DNA of 64,000 nt from UBA4416 sp048498515 (GCA_048498515.1 JBEHXV010000008.1:1-64000); one strand, 5' to 3'. Positions 15,901 through 23,429 are shown, counted from the stretch's first letter. Numbers and translations: made by a program. The notes: generated by a model not told the origin, from the letters alone.

Positions 15901-16402
15901 CCCTTTCCAGGGTAAATACGTTGGCACTGGTTCGGGTTACTTTTATTTTAATGAGGTTGTTGCTCGTACTCGCCACACTGGCGTTTACCCCGTCAATTAA
16001 AATGGAAGCGGTACCGGCAGTACTTTTATAAAGGCAAATGTCGTCGGAAGTATTACCTATACGTACAAAATAACCGTTTATTCCGCTTGCGGTTAAATTA
16101 GTGTTGCTCGACATTAAATAAGCATCCACATAATTGGATCCGGATGTGGCAAATTGCAGGTTTACCCAAAACTCCCAGGTACAGTTTGAACTTAGTGTAC
16201 TGGCAATGCTAATGTAAAAACTGCTGTTGCTGGTGGTATTGGCAGACCGTAATTGCGCTGATGAAACCGTAAAATCACTGGCCGAGCCGGGAGTCCAGGC
16301 TGGATTGGCAGTGTAATCGCCATCCGAAAAATCGTCGATAACCTGTGCTCTGGAAACAGAAATACAACATAAAATGAGTATCAGGGAAAAAATACGATTC
16401 AT
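12971..16402 (-). CDS. Giant secreted protein with three lamin-tail domains and a FlgD/gliding-type C-terminus
   Basis: 1143 residues from ATG at 16402 (MNRIFSLILILCCISVSRAQ, signal peptide). A longer frame to 16948 is only antisense to asd. After an LPXTG-free beta-rich head (~20-220) come alternating modules: SbsA-like Ig domains starting 'TPPSIVSNTVIS', 'TGPQILSVTVLDSL' and 'SSPQLDRIAVVTAD', and three lamin-tail domains starting VINEIFADPSPVINLTNAEF, VINELMPDPDPSINLPNEEY and VINEILADPKTGGVDFVELY. The C-terminus (PLFSPDNDGYNDVLNISYKL ... GTLSWNGINDENEKAPIGIY) is the FlgD/gliding-associated Ig type, a form of T9SS-exported tail. A role in surface structure or adhesion is likely. No enzyme motif is seen. 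Confidence 0.88.
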   Translation of the reverse strand: MNRIFSLILILCCISVSRAQVIDDFSDGDYTANPAWTPGSASDFTVSSAQLRSANTTSNSSFYISIASTLSSNCTWEFWVNLQFATSGSNYVDAYLMSSNTNLTASGINGYFVRIGNTSDDICLYKSTAGTASILIDGVNASVASTSNNLIKIKVTRTSANVFTLERDMTGTGSSYFTEGSVTDATFSSSTAFGFLIKQSTASFFGKHVFDDISIGTIVLDVTPPSIVSNTVISSTQLDVLFNESLEITSAQNTANYFADNSLGNPASATRDASNFSLVHLSFATPFANGLANTLTVTGVQDLSLNAISSATTGFTYFAPVTVGFKDLVINEIFADPSPVINLTNAEFIELYNRSSNTINLNGLHVSDSYTATGATMGNYIMPPNSYVIVCPVADTAQFTALGYMNKLGVSSFPSLNNSGDNIYLKTGSGVFIDSVNYKDTWYRDAIKKGGGYTLEQINPNQNVACSQANNWIASNDNDGGTPGFVNSVFSITPDVTGPQILSVTVLDSLHISVCFNDVISAAQLNSAANYFISNSVGSPSLAVASNGNSCVVLSLNTKLVNATNYSVTITGISDCNGNTISPNTGTFSYYKHKAYDVVINELMPDPDPSINLPNEEYVELKNRTAYAINLKSWSFATPTSFKKLPDITIQPDSFVVLTGTGNAPQFFDNFGIVVYEVASFPSLLNDGTNLTLRDSNGVVINSISYTSGWYNDNNKADGGWSMELIDANNPCAGQNNWHASNDANGGSPGKRNSVSGTNTDNSSPQLDRIAVVTADTIILIFNEPLDSASMANPAIYTFDNGLTQPTYVLPMAPDFRKVVLKLSSSMQTGIVYNCAVLSGMTDCVGNALINGTGQFALPQWPAPDDVVINEILADPKTGGVDFVELYNRSSKTINLKDLRIGSMDTLNNILKETEVITTEGFLLFPESYLVISEDQNGVKQQYLTPNPKGFLDVEDLPSMNIDEDVVTLSDANGVVIDNFKYTEKMHFPLLVSTKGVSLERIDFNRPASDRTNWNSASEGVGFATPAYKNSQYLQADGGSGVSISNPLFSPDNDGYNDVLNISYKLDEPGKAANVHIYDSKGRHVRYLIRNEQLAQDGTLSWNGINDENEKAPIGIYVIYVELFNLSGKVNKYKLSCTLAGKL

Positions 16403-16496
16403 CTTAATAAAATTATGTAAAACCAAGGTATGAAATTTTTTTGATAGCAAATAAATTAACAACTTTAAGCATTCGTATTTTAACCTTAACTTAATA

Positions 16497-17486
16497 ATGC
16501 AAATAGCAGTAGTTGGTGCAACCGGATTGGTGGGCACAAAAATGTTGGAAGTACTGGCGGAAAGGAACTTCCCGGTAACAGAATTAATTCCCGTAGCCTC
16601 CGAAAGATCGGTAGGCAAGGAAATTGAGTTCAGGGGAAAGAAGTACAAGGTGCACTCCATGATTGACGCCATTGCGGCTAAACCACAAATCGCCTTGTTT
16701 TCGGCAGGTGGTGGTACTTCGCTGGAATGGGCGCCAAAATTTGCCGAAGCCGGCATTACTGTTATTGACAATTCCAGCGCATGGCGTATGGATGTGAACA
16801 AAAAATTAGTTGTTCCCGAAATCAATGCCCATGTGTTAAGTGCTAACGATAAAATTATTGCTAATCCAAACTGCTCTACCATACAAATGGTAGTAGCCTT
16901 GAATCCCCTGCATAAAAAGTATAAGATCAGGCGCATTGTCGTTTCCACATATCAATCGGTGAGCGGCACGGGTGTAAAAGCAGTTGACCAGTTAATGAAT
17001 GAGCGTGTAGGGAAACAGGGAGAAATGGCGTATAAATACAAAATAGACCTGAACGCGATCCCGCAAATAGATGTGTTTATGGATAATGGCTACACCAAGG
17101 AAGAAATGAAAATGGTGAATGAAACCCGTAAAATTATTGGCGACGATAGCATTCGCCTCACAGCCACTACGGTTCGTATCCCTGTTATTGGCGGCCATAG
17201 CGAAAGTGTGAACGTGGAGTTTGAAAATGAATTTGAAGTAACAGATATTCTTAACATCCTGAACAACACCAAAGGCGTGATTGTGCAGGATGATATTGCC
17301 AACCAGGTTTACCCTATGCCAATGAACGCTCACAATAAAGATGAGGTGTTTGTAGGAAGGATCAGGAGAGACGAAACACAACCAAAAACCCTCAATATGT
17401 GGATCGTGTCAGACAACCTGCGAAAAGGTGCTGCTACCAATGCCGTGCAAATTGCGGAGTACCTGGTAGAGGCTAAGCTGGTTTAA
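16497..17486 (+). CDS. asd: Aspartate-semialdehyde dehydrogenase
   Basis: 329 residues. The NADP-binding start GATGLVGTKMLEVL (residues 7-20), the catalytic cysteine C126 in NPNCSTIQM, the SVSGTGVKA turn and the catalytic His H234 in GGHSESVNVEF are all present. It reduces aspartyl phosphate to aspartate semialdehyde, the branch to lysine/diaminopimelate, threonine and methionine. It diverges from the lamin-tail gene with 94 bp between starts. No lysine riboswitch-like leader could be recognised in that short spacer. Confidence 0.96.
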   Translation: MQIAVVGATGLVGTKMLEVLAERNFPVTELIPVASERSVGKEIEFRGKKYKVHSMIDAIAAKPQIALFSAGGGTSLEWAPKFAEAGITVIDNSSAWRMDVNKKLVVPEINAHVLSANDKIIANPNCSTIQMVVALNPLHKKYKIRRIVVSTYQSVSGTGVKAVDQLMNERVGKQGEMAYKYKIDLNAIPQIDVFMDNGYTKEEMKMVNETRKIIGDDSIRLTATTVRIPVIGGHSESVNVEFENEFEVTDILNILNNTKGVIVQDDIANQVYPMPMNAHNKDEVFVGRIRRDETQPKTLNMWIVSDNLRKGAATNAVQIAEYLVEAKLV

Positions 17487-17520
17487 GTACTTTTCTCACC
17501 ACAGAGAAACGGAGGATTTT

Positions 17521-17665
17521 TTGATACGGCCCACATTGCTATTCGTTAACGAATTGGGTTACATACCTGATTTATTGATGTATGCAGCAATCCCGGAGGG
17601 ATTGAATGTGAATAGAAAAATGTTACATATAATTACCAACCACGAAGTGGTTGAATATGAATCCT
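17521..17665. repeat. Dispersed hairpin repeat block (ATCCCGGAGGGAT / AACCACGAAGTGGTT)
   Basis: Two small palindromes, ATCCCGGAGGGAT (17590-17602) and AACCACGAAGTGGTT (17638-17652), are each followed by GAATRTGAAT. This unit structure (hairpin head plus constant tail) is typical of dispersed repeats in Bacteroidota. A 70-aa frame through it (17521-17733) is judged to be non-coding. Confidence 0.65.
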
Positions 17666-17715
17666 GCAAATTTCATTTCCTAATTTATCGCCAGGCAAAA
17701 TATATGGATGATAAT

Positions 17716-18369
17716 CTACCCGTTCAGTTTTAACCAGTTAATAACGTCAACCACGCTGGCAAAATCTCTTTGGTTAAAGCTTTTGGAATAACGGCTATTA
17801 ACATACTCAATCATGTTTTTCTTAGGACTGATGGCCCAAAAGCCCGCAATGGTTTTCGACCCCTCCTGTTCTTTTACAACAAGATAATCACCTGTTTTAC
17901 CAGGGCGTTCGTTTGAAGCGTAAAGATCATCATATATTTCAAAGCTGCCCTTATACACTTGGCGCCACAGGCAGTGCTTATCGTTATTCAGTTTTACATA
18001 GTCGGTATATACCTGGTTGTTCAAAAGACTATCGGCAGCAAACAGGCGCACCATGTTCACATCACATACTTTTATAGTAGTATCAAAGTTCAGAGTGTTT
18101 CGTTTAAATACCAATGAGATCCGGTCCTCTTCCTTCAGGCATATGTTTCCCCACAATGTGTCGTTATTGGCAGTAATGGCATAACCCGGATGATAGGCCA
18201 GTGGTTTATGGCTTGGTTCGGTAGTATTATAAAGATTGGTGTAACACAGCGTGTATAGCAAAGCATTGTTTGTTGTACAATGTGTGGCTGGAGTACCCGG
18301 TTTAAATAATTGGGCAAAACTGTTTACAGAAAGGAACAGGACAGCGGAAAAACTAAGAAACGTTTTCAT
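17716..18369 (-). CDS. Hypothetical exported protein
   Basis: 217 residues with a signal peptide (MKTFLSFSAVLFLSVNSFAQ). The mature part has 'ANNDTLWGNICLKEEDRISL' and 'CDVNMVRLFAADSLL', a pattern seen in Bacteroidota proteins with a 'D/TLxGxI' strand motif, but I cannot name a family. Two Cys near residues 31 and 42 may form a disulphide. The C-terminus lacks a T9SS domain. Probably periplasmic or outer-membrane associated; function unknown. Confidence 0.7.
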   Translation of the reverse strand: MKTFLSFSAVLFLSVNSFAQLFKPGTPATHCTTNNALLYTLCYTNLYNTTEPSHKPLAYHPGYAITANNDTLWGNICLKEEDRISLVFKRNTLNFDTTIKVCDVNMVRLFAADSLLNNQVYTDYVKLNNDKHCLWRQVYKGSFEIYDDLYASNERPGKTGDYLVVKEQEGSKTIAGFWAISPKKNMIEYVNSRYSKSFNQRDFASVVDVINWLKLNG

Positions 18370-18432
18370 GATGGGGTCTTTTATTAGGATTAATGAGGAT
18401 GAAAGGATATCACCGACAGGAAAGAATAAAAA

Positions 18433-18478
18433 AGGCTGCGGTGCCCATCCCCGCTTAAAGCATCGCAGCCTGATTTTT
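18433..18478. terminator. Bidirectional terminator-like hairpin
   Basis: AGGCTGCGGTGC (18433-18444) pairs, with one mismatch, with GCATCGCAGCCT (18460-18471), with A-run before and T-run after. Confidence 0.65.
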
Positions 18479-18614
18479 TGGTTTTTAAACTAAACAAAAC
18501 CTATGAAAAAGAACGTAGTGTAAAATTACGTCCTAAGCTTCCCGAAAAAAACATCCTTCTAATAAGTGGTGGGTTTCACTTGATAAGTGGTAAATTTACA
18601 CCAGCTTATGAATT

Positions 18615-18651
18615 AAAAAACCCCTCCGCTATCAATCGGAAGGGTTTTTTT
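18615..18651. terminator. Terminator-like hairpin with CTATCAAT loop
   Basis: AAAAAACCCCTCCG, loop CTATCAAT, CGGAAGGGTTTTTT; one mismatch in the stem. The loop is identical to that of the hairpin at 18985, so the two are copies of one element. Confidence 0.65.
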
Positions 18652-18858
18652 GGTACTCGGTTTGAACTAACTAAACCCGCTCGGTTTACAAATCGAACAA
18701 TAACCTGGGTCAAAATTAAAGTAATGAAAGCATAAAAAGTGAGCCAATAAATAAGTGACGGTATTTATCTGGTAAGTGAGTTGTTTTACAGGAAATCTGA
18801 TTTTTAGGAGAAAGTGTTTAAGAGTAAGGTAGGTTTTTTAAAACAGCTATATTCTGTG

Positions 18859-18945
18859 CGTCATTGCGATCCGCCGGCTGGCGGAGAAGCAATCTCAAAC
18901 CCAGCTTTGTGTGAGATTGCTTTGTCCTTCCTCCCCGCAATGACG
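18859..18945. repeat. Dispersed repeat with CGTCATTGCG / CGCAATGACG ends
   Basis: CGTCATTGCG (18859) and its complement CGCAATGACG (18936-18945) enclose a second nested pair GCAATCTCA / TGAGATTGC, giving a long two-step hairpin. A repeat class well known from draft genomes of several phyla. No coding content. Confidence 0.75.
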
Positions 18946-18984
18946 AAAATAATCCTATAATAAGTTGCAGCAATAATTAAATAA

Positions 18985-19016
18985 AAAGCCCCTCTGCTAT
19001 CAATCAGAGGGGCTTT
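18985..19016. terminator. Terminator of the GIN-domain gene
   Basis: AAAGCCCCTCTG, loop CTATCAAT, CAGAGGGGCTTT; perfect 12-bp stem with T-rich flank on the minus strand, about 50 bp after the stop of the gene at 19065. Confidence 0.75.
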
Positions 19017-19064
19017 GTTTATTTGAGGCGTATTGTTGTTTAATTTTGCTCGTACCGGCTCCTT

Positions 19065-20495
19065 TTAGAATGAGACTAATTTTACACCTATGGTAAATGG
19101 ATATAGCTCAGGACCTTTTCCGCTCTCAAATAATGGGGTCAATGCATAATCTGCATATAGTGTAAAGTTGTGGTAACCAATGCTTGCATGTGCATTTACA
19201 CGAAAAGGATTCAAATTGTAATCATCTTTTCTGATTAGTTTAATGTCCCTTCCGGTTTGCTCCAGGATTTGGCGGGTGCGCGATCCTAATTTATATCCTC
19301 CAATTACACCAAAGGCTACGTGAAAAGCTTTATCAGGGTTTTTATTAGTGTTGAATTCCAACAACACTGGCACATCAACATAAGTGGTTTTAAACCTGTT
19401 TTTCTTGTATTTAAAAGCATTTGTAGAGTCAATGGTGCCGTAAGTATAACTTGAGTCAGGGTTTAGGCTGGTTTTATTGCTGAATTCGTATTGGCTCCAC
19501 TCAAAACCCAAACCAACTACCAGGTTTACATAGTTTTTGTAAATATGGATGTCTTTTTCAAAAGGGTTTAGCTGAAAGTTAAGCGATTTGCCATAGTTTA
19601 AAGCCATATATTCTTGTCCTTTGGGCATTGAGAAACCACCGTTTGATAACCATCCGTTCACTCCCATGCCAAAGCCTCCCCAATGGTGAAAATCGTCATC
19701 ACCATCCAGGCTAAAGGAATGTTTCTTTTTCTCATCATCATCCTTATCAATAATCACGTATTTTTTATTGCGGAAATTAATAGTAGTTGAATCTTTGCCC
19801 GATTTTTTGCCATTCTCATCATCCACTACTTTGGCAATGGAAGAAGAGCTGGAAGCTTCGGCGCTCACATCTTTTGGGTCGCCTTTAAATTTAATGGTAC
19901 TGGAACCTGTGGCGTTGGCGTTTATCTTGTCGGTAGCAAATATTTTAGCGGTCGATGCGCCCGAAGCCGTAACATTGGCCGTGGTTGTGTTGAGCTTATA
20001 GGCTTTTAAGCTCGAAGCGCCGCTTACCGTGCCATATAACCGGCTGCTTTCGCCATCCAGTGTTACACCCGATGCGCCGCTCAACATGACATCACTGGCT
20101 TTTGTTCTTAGGGTAGCATTTACACTACTGGCGCCCGTAACGTCAATAGCAAGGCTGTCGGCTACTAAGGTGTTGGTAGTGCTAAATTTGGAAGCGCCGC
20201 TGCTGGTTATTTTGGTTAAGCCATTGCCATTTACATATACTTTGTATGGGTGTGTGAAACTGCCTTTTGCTTTAATCACTAAAATGTCGCCTTCGTAAGT
20301 CGTGTAAATATTATCCATTTCCTTATCGTCGGCAGTTACTTTTATAGCCAGCGTATCGCTTTGGGTATACACCACATTAGCGGCACCCGATATTTCAATT
20401 TTACTGAATGGTTTTGTATCCCTTGTTTGTGTAGTTTGCGCTTTAAACGCCAGGGAGCTGAATAAGGCAAGAGATGAGAGAATAATAGTTTTCAT
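19065..20495 (-). CDS. GIN-domain (DUF2807) head fused to an outer-membrane beta-barrel
   Basis: 476 residues with signal peptide MKTIILSSLALFSSLAFKAQ. Residues ~25-225 are a head GIN/DUF2807 domain: KIEISGAANVVYTQSDTLAI then repeats of 'SGASxx' (SSGASKFST, VTGASSVNA, LSGASGVTL, VSGASSLKA, ASGASTAKI), the right-handed beta-solenoid pattern of this adhesin-like family. A charged spacer (KDDDEKKKHSFSLDGDDDF) leads to a ~200-residue C-terminal part with alternating strands (NYVNLVVGLGFEWSQYEF ... YADYALTPLF, GVKLVSF) like a PorT-type outer-membrane beta-barrel. The combination suggests a barrel-anchored surface or periplasmic solenoid. Confidence 0.8.
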   Translation of the reverse strand: MKTIILSSLALFSSLAFKAQTTQTRDTKPFSKIEISGAANVVYTQSDTLAIKVTADDKEMDNIYTTYEGDILVIKAKGSFTHPYKVYVNGNGLTKITSSGASKFSTTNTLVADSLAIDVTGASSVNATLRTKASDVMLSGASGVTLDGESSRLYGTVSGASSLKAYKLNTTTANVTASGASTAKIFATDKINANATGSSTIKFKGDPKDVSAEASSSSSIAKVVDDENGKKSGKDSTTINFRNKKYVIIDKDDDEKKKHSFSLDGDDDFHHWGGFGMGVNGWLSNGGFSMPKGQEYMALNYGKSLNFQLNPFEKDIHIYKNYVNLVVGLGFEWSQYEFSNKTSLNPDSSYTYGTIDSTNAFKYKKNRFKTTYVDVPVLLEFNTNKNPDKAFHVAFGVIGGYKLGSRTRQILEQTGRDIKLIRKDDYNLNPFRVNAHASIGYHNFTLYADYALTPLFESGKGPELYPFTIGVKLVSF

Positions 20496-20628
20496 GGTTC
20501 TTATTTTAAGTATGTTAGTTTTTTATTGATCTTTTTTATGAATCCGCCTTCCGGTTGGCTGATTTTGAACATAGGACGCAGCCCCCTGAATAAAAGTTAC
20601 AGAGGGAATTGAAATTTTTGTAAAATAA

Positions 20629-20658
20629 AAAAGCAGAAGTCGTAAACATCTGCTTTTC
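20629..20658 (-). terminator. Terminator downstream of the NAD(P)-binding protein gene
   Basis: AAAAGCAGA ... TCTGCTTTT around AGTCGTAAACA, about 25 bp after the stop at 20681 on the minus strand; T-run on the minus side. Confidence 0.65.
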
Positions 20659-20680
20659 AATATTTTACGTCAAAGTAATA

Positions 20681-21343
20681 TTATCCTTTGGCGGCAGCCA
20701 CAATATCATTTACTTCAAGGGTTTGTTTCGCATAGCCTTTGGAGCAAACATGAATCATGGCCTGTCCTACTTCTTTTAGGGTACAAGCGGCATTTGGTGT
20801 CAGGATCCTCACAACCGGATATAGCCAGCCAACATATTTGTAGCCGGATAATACATGTTTTTGTCCTTCGGTAGGTTTCATCATCCCCGGACGGAAATTG
20901 TATTCGGCTTTGAACAATTTACCAAGGTCGTTCTCGGTCTTACCTTTTACACGGGCCCACATTACTTTCCCTTTTTCGGTGCTATCGGTGCTTTTGCCCG
21001 ACACATAGCAAAAACTCATATCAGGATTTACTTTTGCCAGGGTTTTGGCAAAACCCAGGGTCAGCGTATGAGTAAGTTTGGTGTATTCATCCTCTTTCTT
21101 ACCAATAGAAGTAACCCCTGCGCAAAACAGGCAGGCATTATAGCCCGAAACCTGGTTTTCTATGGCTGTAAGGTCCGAAAGATCGGCATGAATAATTTCT
21201 TTTAATTTGGGATGGCTATGCCCGCAAGGCTTGCGGCCAATAACCAGTACCGATTCTACCAAAGGATTACTGAAACATTCCAGTAATACACCTTCGCCTA
21301 CCATGCCGGTAGCGCCTGTGAGGATGATGTTTAGTTTTTTCAT
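20681..21343 (-). CDS. NAD(P)-binding Rossmann-fold (epimerase-like) protein
   Basis: 220 residues. The dinucleotide-binding start is IILTGATGMVGEGVLLECFS, followed by VLVIGRKPCG, an ACLFCAGVTSIGK strand and CYVSGKSTDSTEKGKVMWAR-type catalytic region (no clear YxxxK). This fits the short NAD(P)H-binding/'oxidoreductase HTATIP2-like' atypical SDR group. It lies 23 bp after the O-methyltransferase gene on the same strand and likely shares its transcript. Substrate unknown. Confidence 0.82.
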   Translation of the reverse strand: MKKLNIILTGATGMVGEGVLLECFSNPLVESVLVIGRKPCGHSHPKLKEIIHADLSDLTAIENQVSGYNACLFCAGVTSIGKKEDEYTKLTHTLTLGFAKTLAKVNPDMSFCYVSGKSTDSTEKGKVMWARVKGKTENDLGKLFKAEYNFRPGMMKPTEGQKHVLSGYKYVGWLYPVVRILTPNAACTLKEVGQAMIHVCSKGYAKQTLEVNDIVAAAKG

Positions 21344-21366
21344 GATCTATTTTTTGTCAGTCGAAG

Positions 21367-22008
21367 CTATTTTTTTCTCACCACCATCAAGCCATCACGT
21401 ATTGGTAACAGCATATTTTCAACCCTTTCATCCTGTTGAACAAATTGATTGAATTGATGAAGCGCCAGGGTCTCCTTGTCCATCTCATTTTCAGGTAGGG
21501 TAATTTTTCCGCTCCACAGCACATTATCGGCAATAATTAATCCGCCTTTATGGAGTTTGTCAATCACCAGGTGATAATAGTTGAGGTAATTCTTTTTATC
21601 GGCATCAATAAACACAAGGTCTATCGGCTCCTTAATGGTTGGAATATGCTCTCTCGCATCTGCCAGTACCAGTTCTATTTTTGAAGCATATTCCGTTTTT
21701 TGAATGAATGATTTTGCAAAAGCCGAAGTTTCTTCATTCACGTCAATGCTTATCAGTTTGCCATTCTCCGCTAAACCTTCTGCTAAACAAAGAGCAGAAT
21801 AGCCGGTGTAGGTACCAATCTCTACAATGAGCTTTGGTTGTTGTAGTTTCGAAATAAAGCTTAAAAAACGCCCCTGCAAATGCCCGCTGAGCATACGTGG
21901 CGACACCACTTTTAAATGTGTTTCGCGGTTCAGCTTTGCCAACACCTCCGATTCGGGAGAAGTATTGTTTTCGCTATAATCGCTGAGTTCTTTGGTGATG
22001 AATTCCAT
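21367..22008 (-). CDS. O-methyltransferase (class I SAM, COMT/CCoAOMT-like)
   Basis: 213 residues. SAM motif I VEIGTYTGYSALCLAEGL (~residues 61-78), acidic SIDVNEE, and the family motif VFIDADKKNYLNYY (metal-binding Asp region) followed by GGLIIADNVLWSG. This is the pattern of the bacterial O-methyltransferase family 3, which needs a divalent metal and methylates catechol-like hydroxyls. It is 38 bp downstream of rnhB and 23 bp upstream of the NAD(P)-binding gene. Natural substrate unknown. Confidence 0.9.
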   Translation of the reverse strand: MEFITKELSDYSENNTSPESEVLAKLNRETHLKVVSPRMLSGHLQGRFLSFISKLQQPKLIVEIGTYTGYSALCLAEGLAENGKLISIDVNEETSAFAKSFIQKTEYASKIELVLADAREHIPTIKEPIDLVFIDADKKNYLNYYHLVIDKLHKGGLIIADNVLWSGKITLPENEMDKETLALHQFNQFVQQDERVENMLLPIRDGLMVVRKK

Positions 22009-22024
22009 GCTGTATTAAATTAAT

Positions 22025-22043
22025 TCTCTGTGTCTCTGTGGTA
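22025..22043. repeat. Short dispersed repeat (CTCTGTGTCTCTGTGGT)
   Basis: Sits in the 38-bp rnhB/O-methyltransferase spacer. Same family as the words at 9891, 17495 and 57777. Confidence 0.6.
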
Positions 22044-22046
22044 AAT

Positions 22047-22652
22047 TTACACATCCAGTTCCATTTCCAGCTGCGATGGTAATAGCTGAAACGTCATGCG
22101 GTGCAGCGAAGTGGTTGAATGGTTGCGAATGGCCTCCCGGTGAAATTTGGTAGGGTAACCCATGTTGTTTTCCCAGCCGTAATGCGGGTGCTGTAAAGCC
22201 GCTTCCTTCATAAAATCGTCGCGGTAGGTTTTGGCTAAAATACTGGCGGCCGCAATGTTCAGGTATTTGCCGTCGCCTTTAATGATGCATTGATGCGGGA
22301 TTGTTTTGTATGGTGTAAAGCGGTTCCCGTCAATAAGCAATAATTGCGGCGATTGGCTTAATTGGTCCAGGGCACGGTGCATGGCCAGGAACGAGGCTTT
22401 TAAGATATTTATCTTGTCAATTTCCACATTATCAACCACGCCAAGTGCCCAACTAATGGCTTTTTCCTCAATTTCGGGGCGTAACTCATAACGATCCTTA
22501 TCCGTTAATTTCTTGCTATCGTCCAGCCATTTATTCCGGTATTTCTTAGGCAAAATAACAGCGGCAGCATATACAGGCCCGGCCAGGCAGCCGCGCCCGG
22601 CTTCATCGCAGCCAGCTTCTATTAAGGTTTTATCGAAATACGCTTTTAGCAT
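22047..22652 (-). CDS. rnhB: Ribonuclease HII
   Basis: 201 residues from ATG at 22652 (MLKAYFDKTLIEAGCDEAGR); a frame start 7 codons earlier is possible but the inner ATG matches the family. Catalytic residues D16 and E17 (CDEAGRG), D108 (LLLIDGNRF) and an Asp near 145 (ASILAKTYRDDFM) are present. RNase HII removes ribonucleotides from DNA:RNA hybrids and nicks at misincorporated rNMPs. Normal length. Confidence 0.95.
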   Translation of the reverse strand: MLKAYFDKTLIEAGCDEAGRGCLAGPVYAAAVILPKKYRNKWLDDSKKLTDKDRYELRPEIEEKAISWALGVVDNVEIDKINILKASFLAMHRALDQLSQSPQLLLIDGNRFTPYKTIPHQCIIKGDGKYLNIAAASILAKTYRDDFMKEAALQHPHYGWENNMGYPTKFHREAIRNHSTTSLHRMTFQLLPSQLEMELDV

Positions 22653-22773
22653 TTTAATATCTTTGGAACGCAAATAACGCTGATGGTTATGATGAATTAT
22701 GATTTTTAAAGTGTATGATTAAATGAAAAATCATACCCAATCATATTAAATCTGCGTCATCAGCGTTCTATCC

Positions 22774-23244
22774 TTAGTTCAACCCTGCCAAACAGGCTTT
22801 GATGTTCTCGTAATTTGGCTGATCGCCTGCTTTTTCAAGGATCTCGGCATATTGTATGGCCCCTTGTTTATCAACCACAAAGGCCGAACGTTTTGATACG
22901 CCCTCCATTCCAAAAGAAAAAGATTCATAAAGCGAATCATAGGCTTTTGAGGCTGTTTTGTTGAAGTCGGAAAGCAGGTCAAAATTGTAGTTCTGCTCTT
23001 TTTTAAATCGGTCGAGGCTGAATAACGAATCCACCGAAATGCCTATAACTTCGGCATTAAGCTTGGTGTAATCGTTGTAATTATCCCTAATGTGGCATAA
23101 TTCGGCCGTGCAGGTGCCGGTAAAAGCCAGCGGAAAGAACAAAATAACCAGGTTTTTACCCCTGAAATCCGATAAAGAAATTTCTTTTTTTTCGGTGTTA
23201 TACAATTTAAAATCCGGGGCCGGTTTTCCTACTTCTATTGACAT
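22774..23244 (-). CDS. Peroxiredoxin (AhpC/TSA, Bcp/AhpE-like)
   Basis: 156 residues from ATG at 23244 (MSIEVGKPAPDFKLYNTEKK); the frame extends 27 codons upstream but those are low-complexity and lie in the promoter. The peroxidatic Cys is C45 in FTGTCTAELC, with C50 as a possible resolving Cys in the same helix. It reduces peroxides with thiol donors. The gene diverges from a second, 2-Cys type peroxiredoxin at 23430; the 185-bp spacer holds a -7 box for each. Confidence 0.9.
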   Translation of the reverse strand: MSIEVGKPAPDFKLYNTEKKEISLSDFRGKNLVILFFPLAFTGTCTAELCHIRDNYNDYTKLNAEVIGISVDSLFSLDRFKKEQNYNFDLLSDFNKTASKAYDSLYESFSFGMEGVSKRSAFVVDKQGAIQYAEILEKAGDQPNYENIKACLAGLN

Positions 23245-23280
23245 AGTGCTTAAATTTAAGGTGATTATTTGGTTGAGCCC

Positions 23281-23288
23281 CAAAATTA
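23281..23288 (-). promoter_or_regulatory. -7 box of the minus-strand peroxiredoxin
   Basis: CAAAATTA on the plus strand reads TAATTTTG on the minus strand, a full match to TAnnTTTG, ~37 bp before the ATG at 23244. Confidence 0.55.
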
Positions 23289-23385
23289 AGGAATTATGAA
23301 AGCAATTGGGGTTTTTATAGTTCACAAACTTTCTAAACTTTTTAACTTTCTAAACCCCGAATGGCAATAAACCAAAGTAAATTGA

Positions 23386-23393
23386 TACTTTTG
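23386..23393 (+). promoter_or_regulatory. -7 box of the plus-strand peroxiredoxin
   Basis: TACTTTTG matches TAnnTTTG; it lies 36 bp before the ATG at 23430, which argues against the upstream ATG at 23361. Confidence 0.6.
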
Positions 23394-23429
23394 CCCCCAA
23401 AATTTAAATTAACCTTAAAAAACAATCAT

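Larger units (their letters stand above)
18370..19064. other. 695-bp gene-free stretch rich in hairpins
   Basis: Three terminator-like hairpins (18433, 18615, 18985) and one dispersed GTCATTGCG repeat (18859) account for much of it. A frame at 18478-18735 runs through hairpins and has no protein-like composition. The rest shows the words AAGTGG/AAGTGA repeated around 18560-18780 (TAAGTGGTGGG, TAAGTGGTAAA, TAAGTGACGG, TAAGTGAGTT), otherwise nothing recognised. Confidence 0.5.

Noticed and set aside
16403..16948. N-terminal extension of the lamin-tail protein ORF (182 residues)
   Set aside because: It is antisense to the start of asd and has no signal peptide; the ATG at 16402 begins a clear signal peptide.
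17521..17733. 70-aa plus-strand ORF
   Set aside because: It runs through a palindromic dispersed repeat and overlaps the end of the convergent exported-protein gene; composition is not protein-like.
18478..18735. 85-aa plus-strand ORF
   Set aside because: It is translated through a terminator hairpin in a gene-free stretch; no coherent domain.
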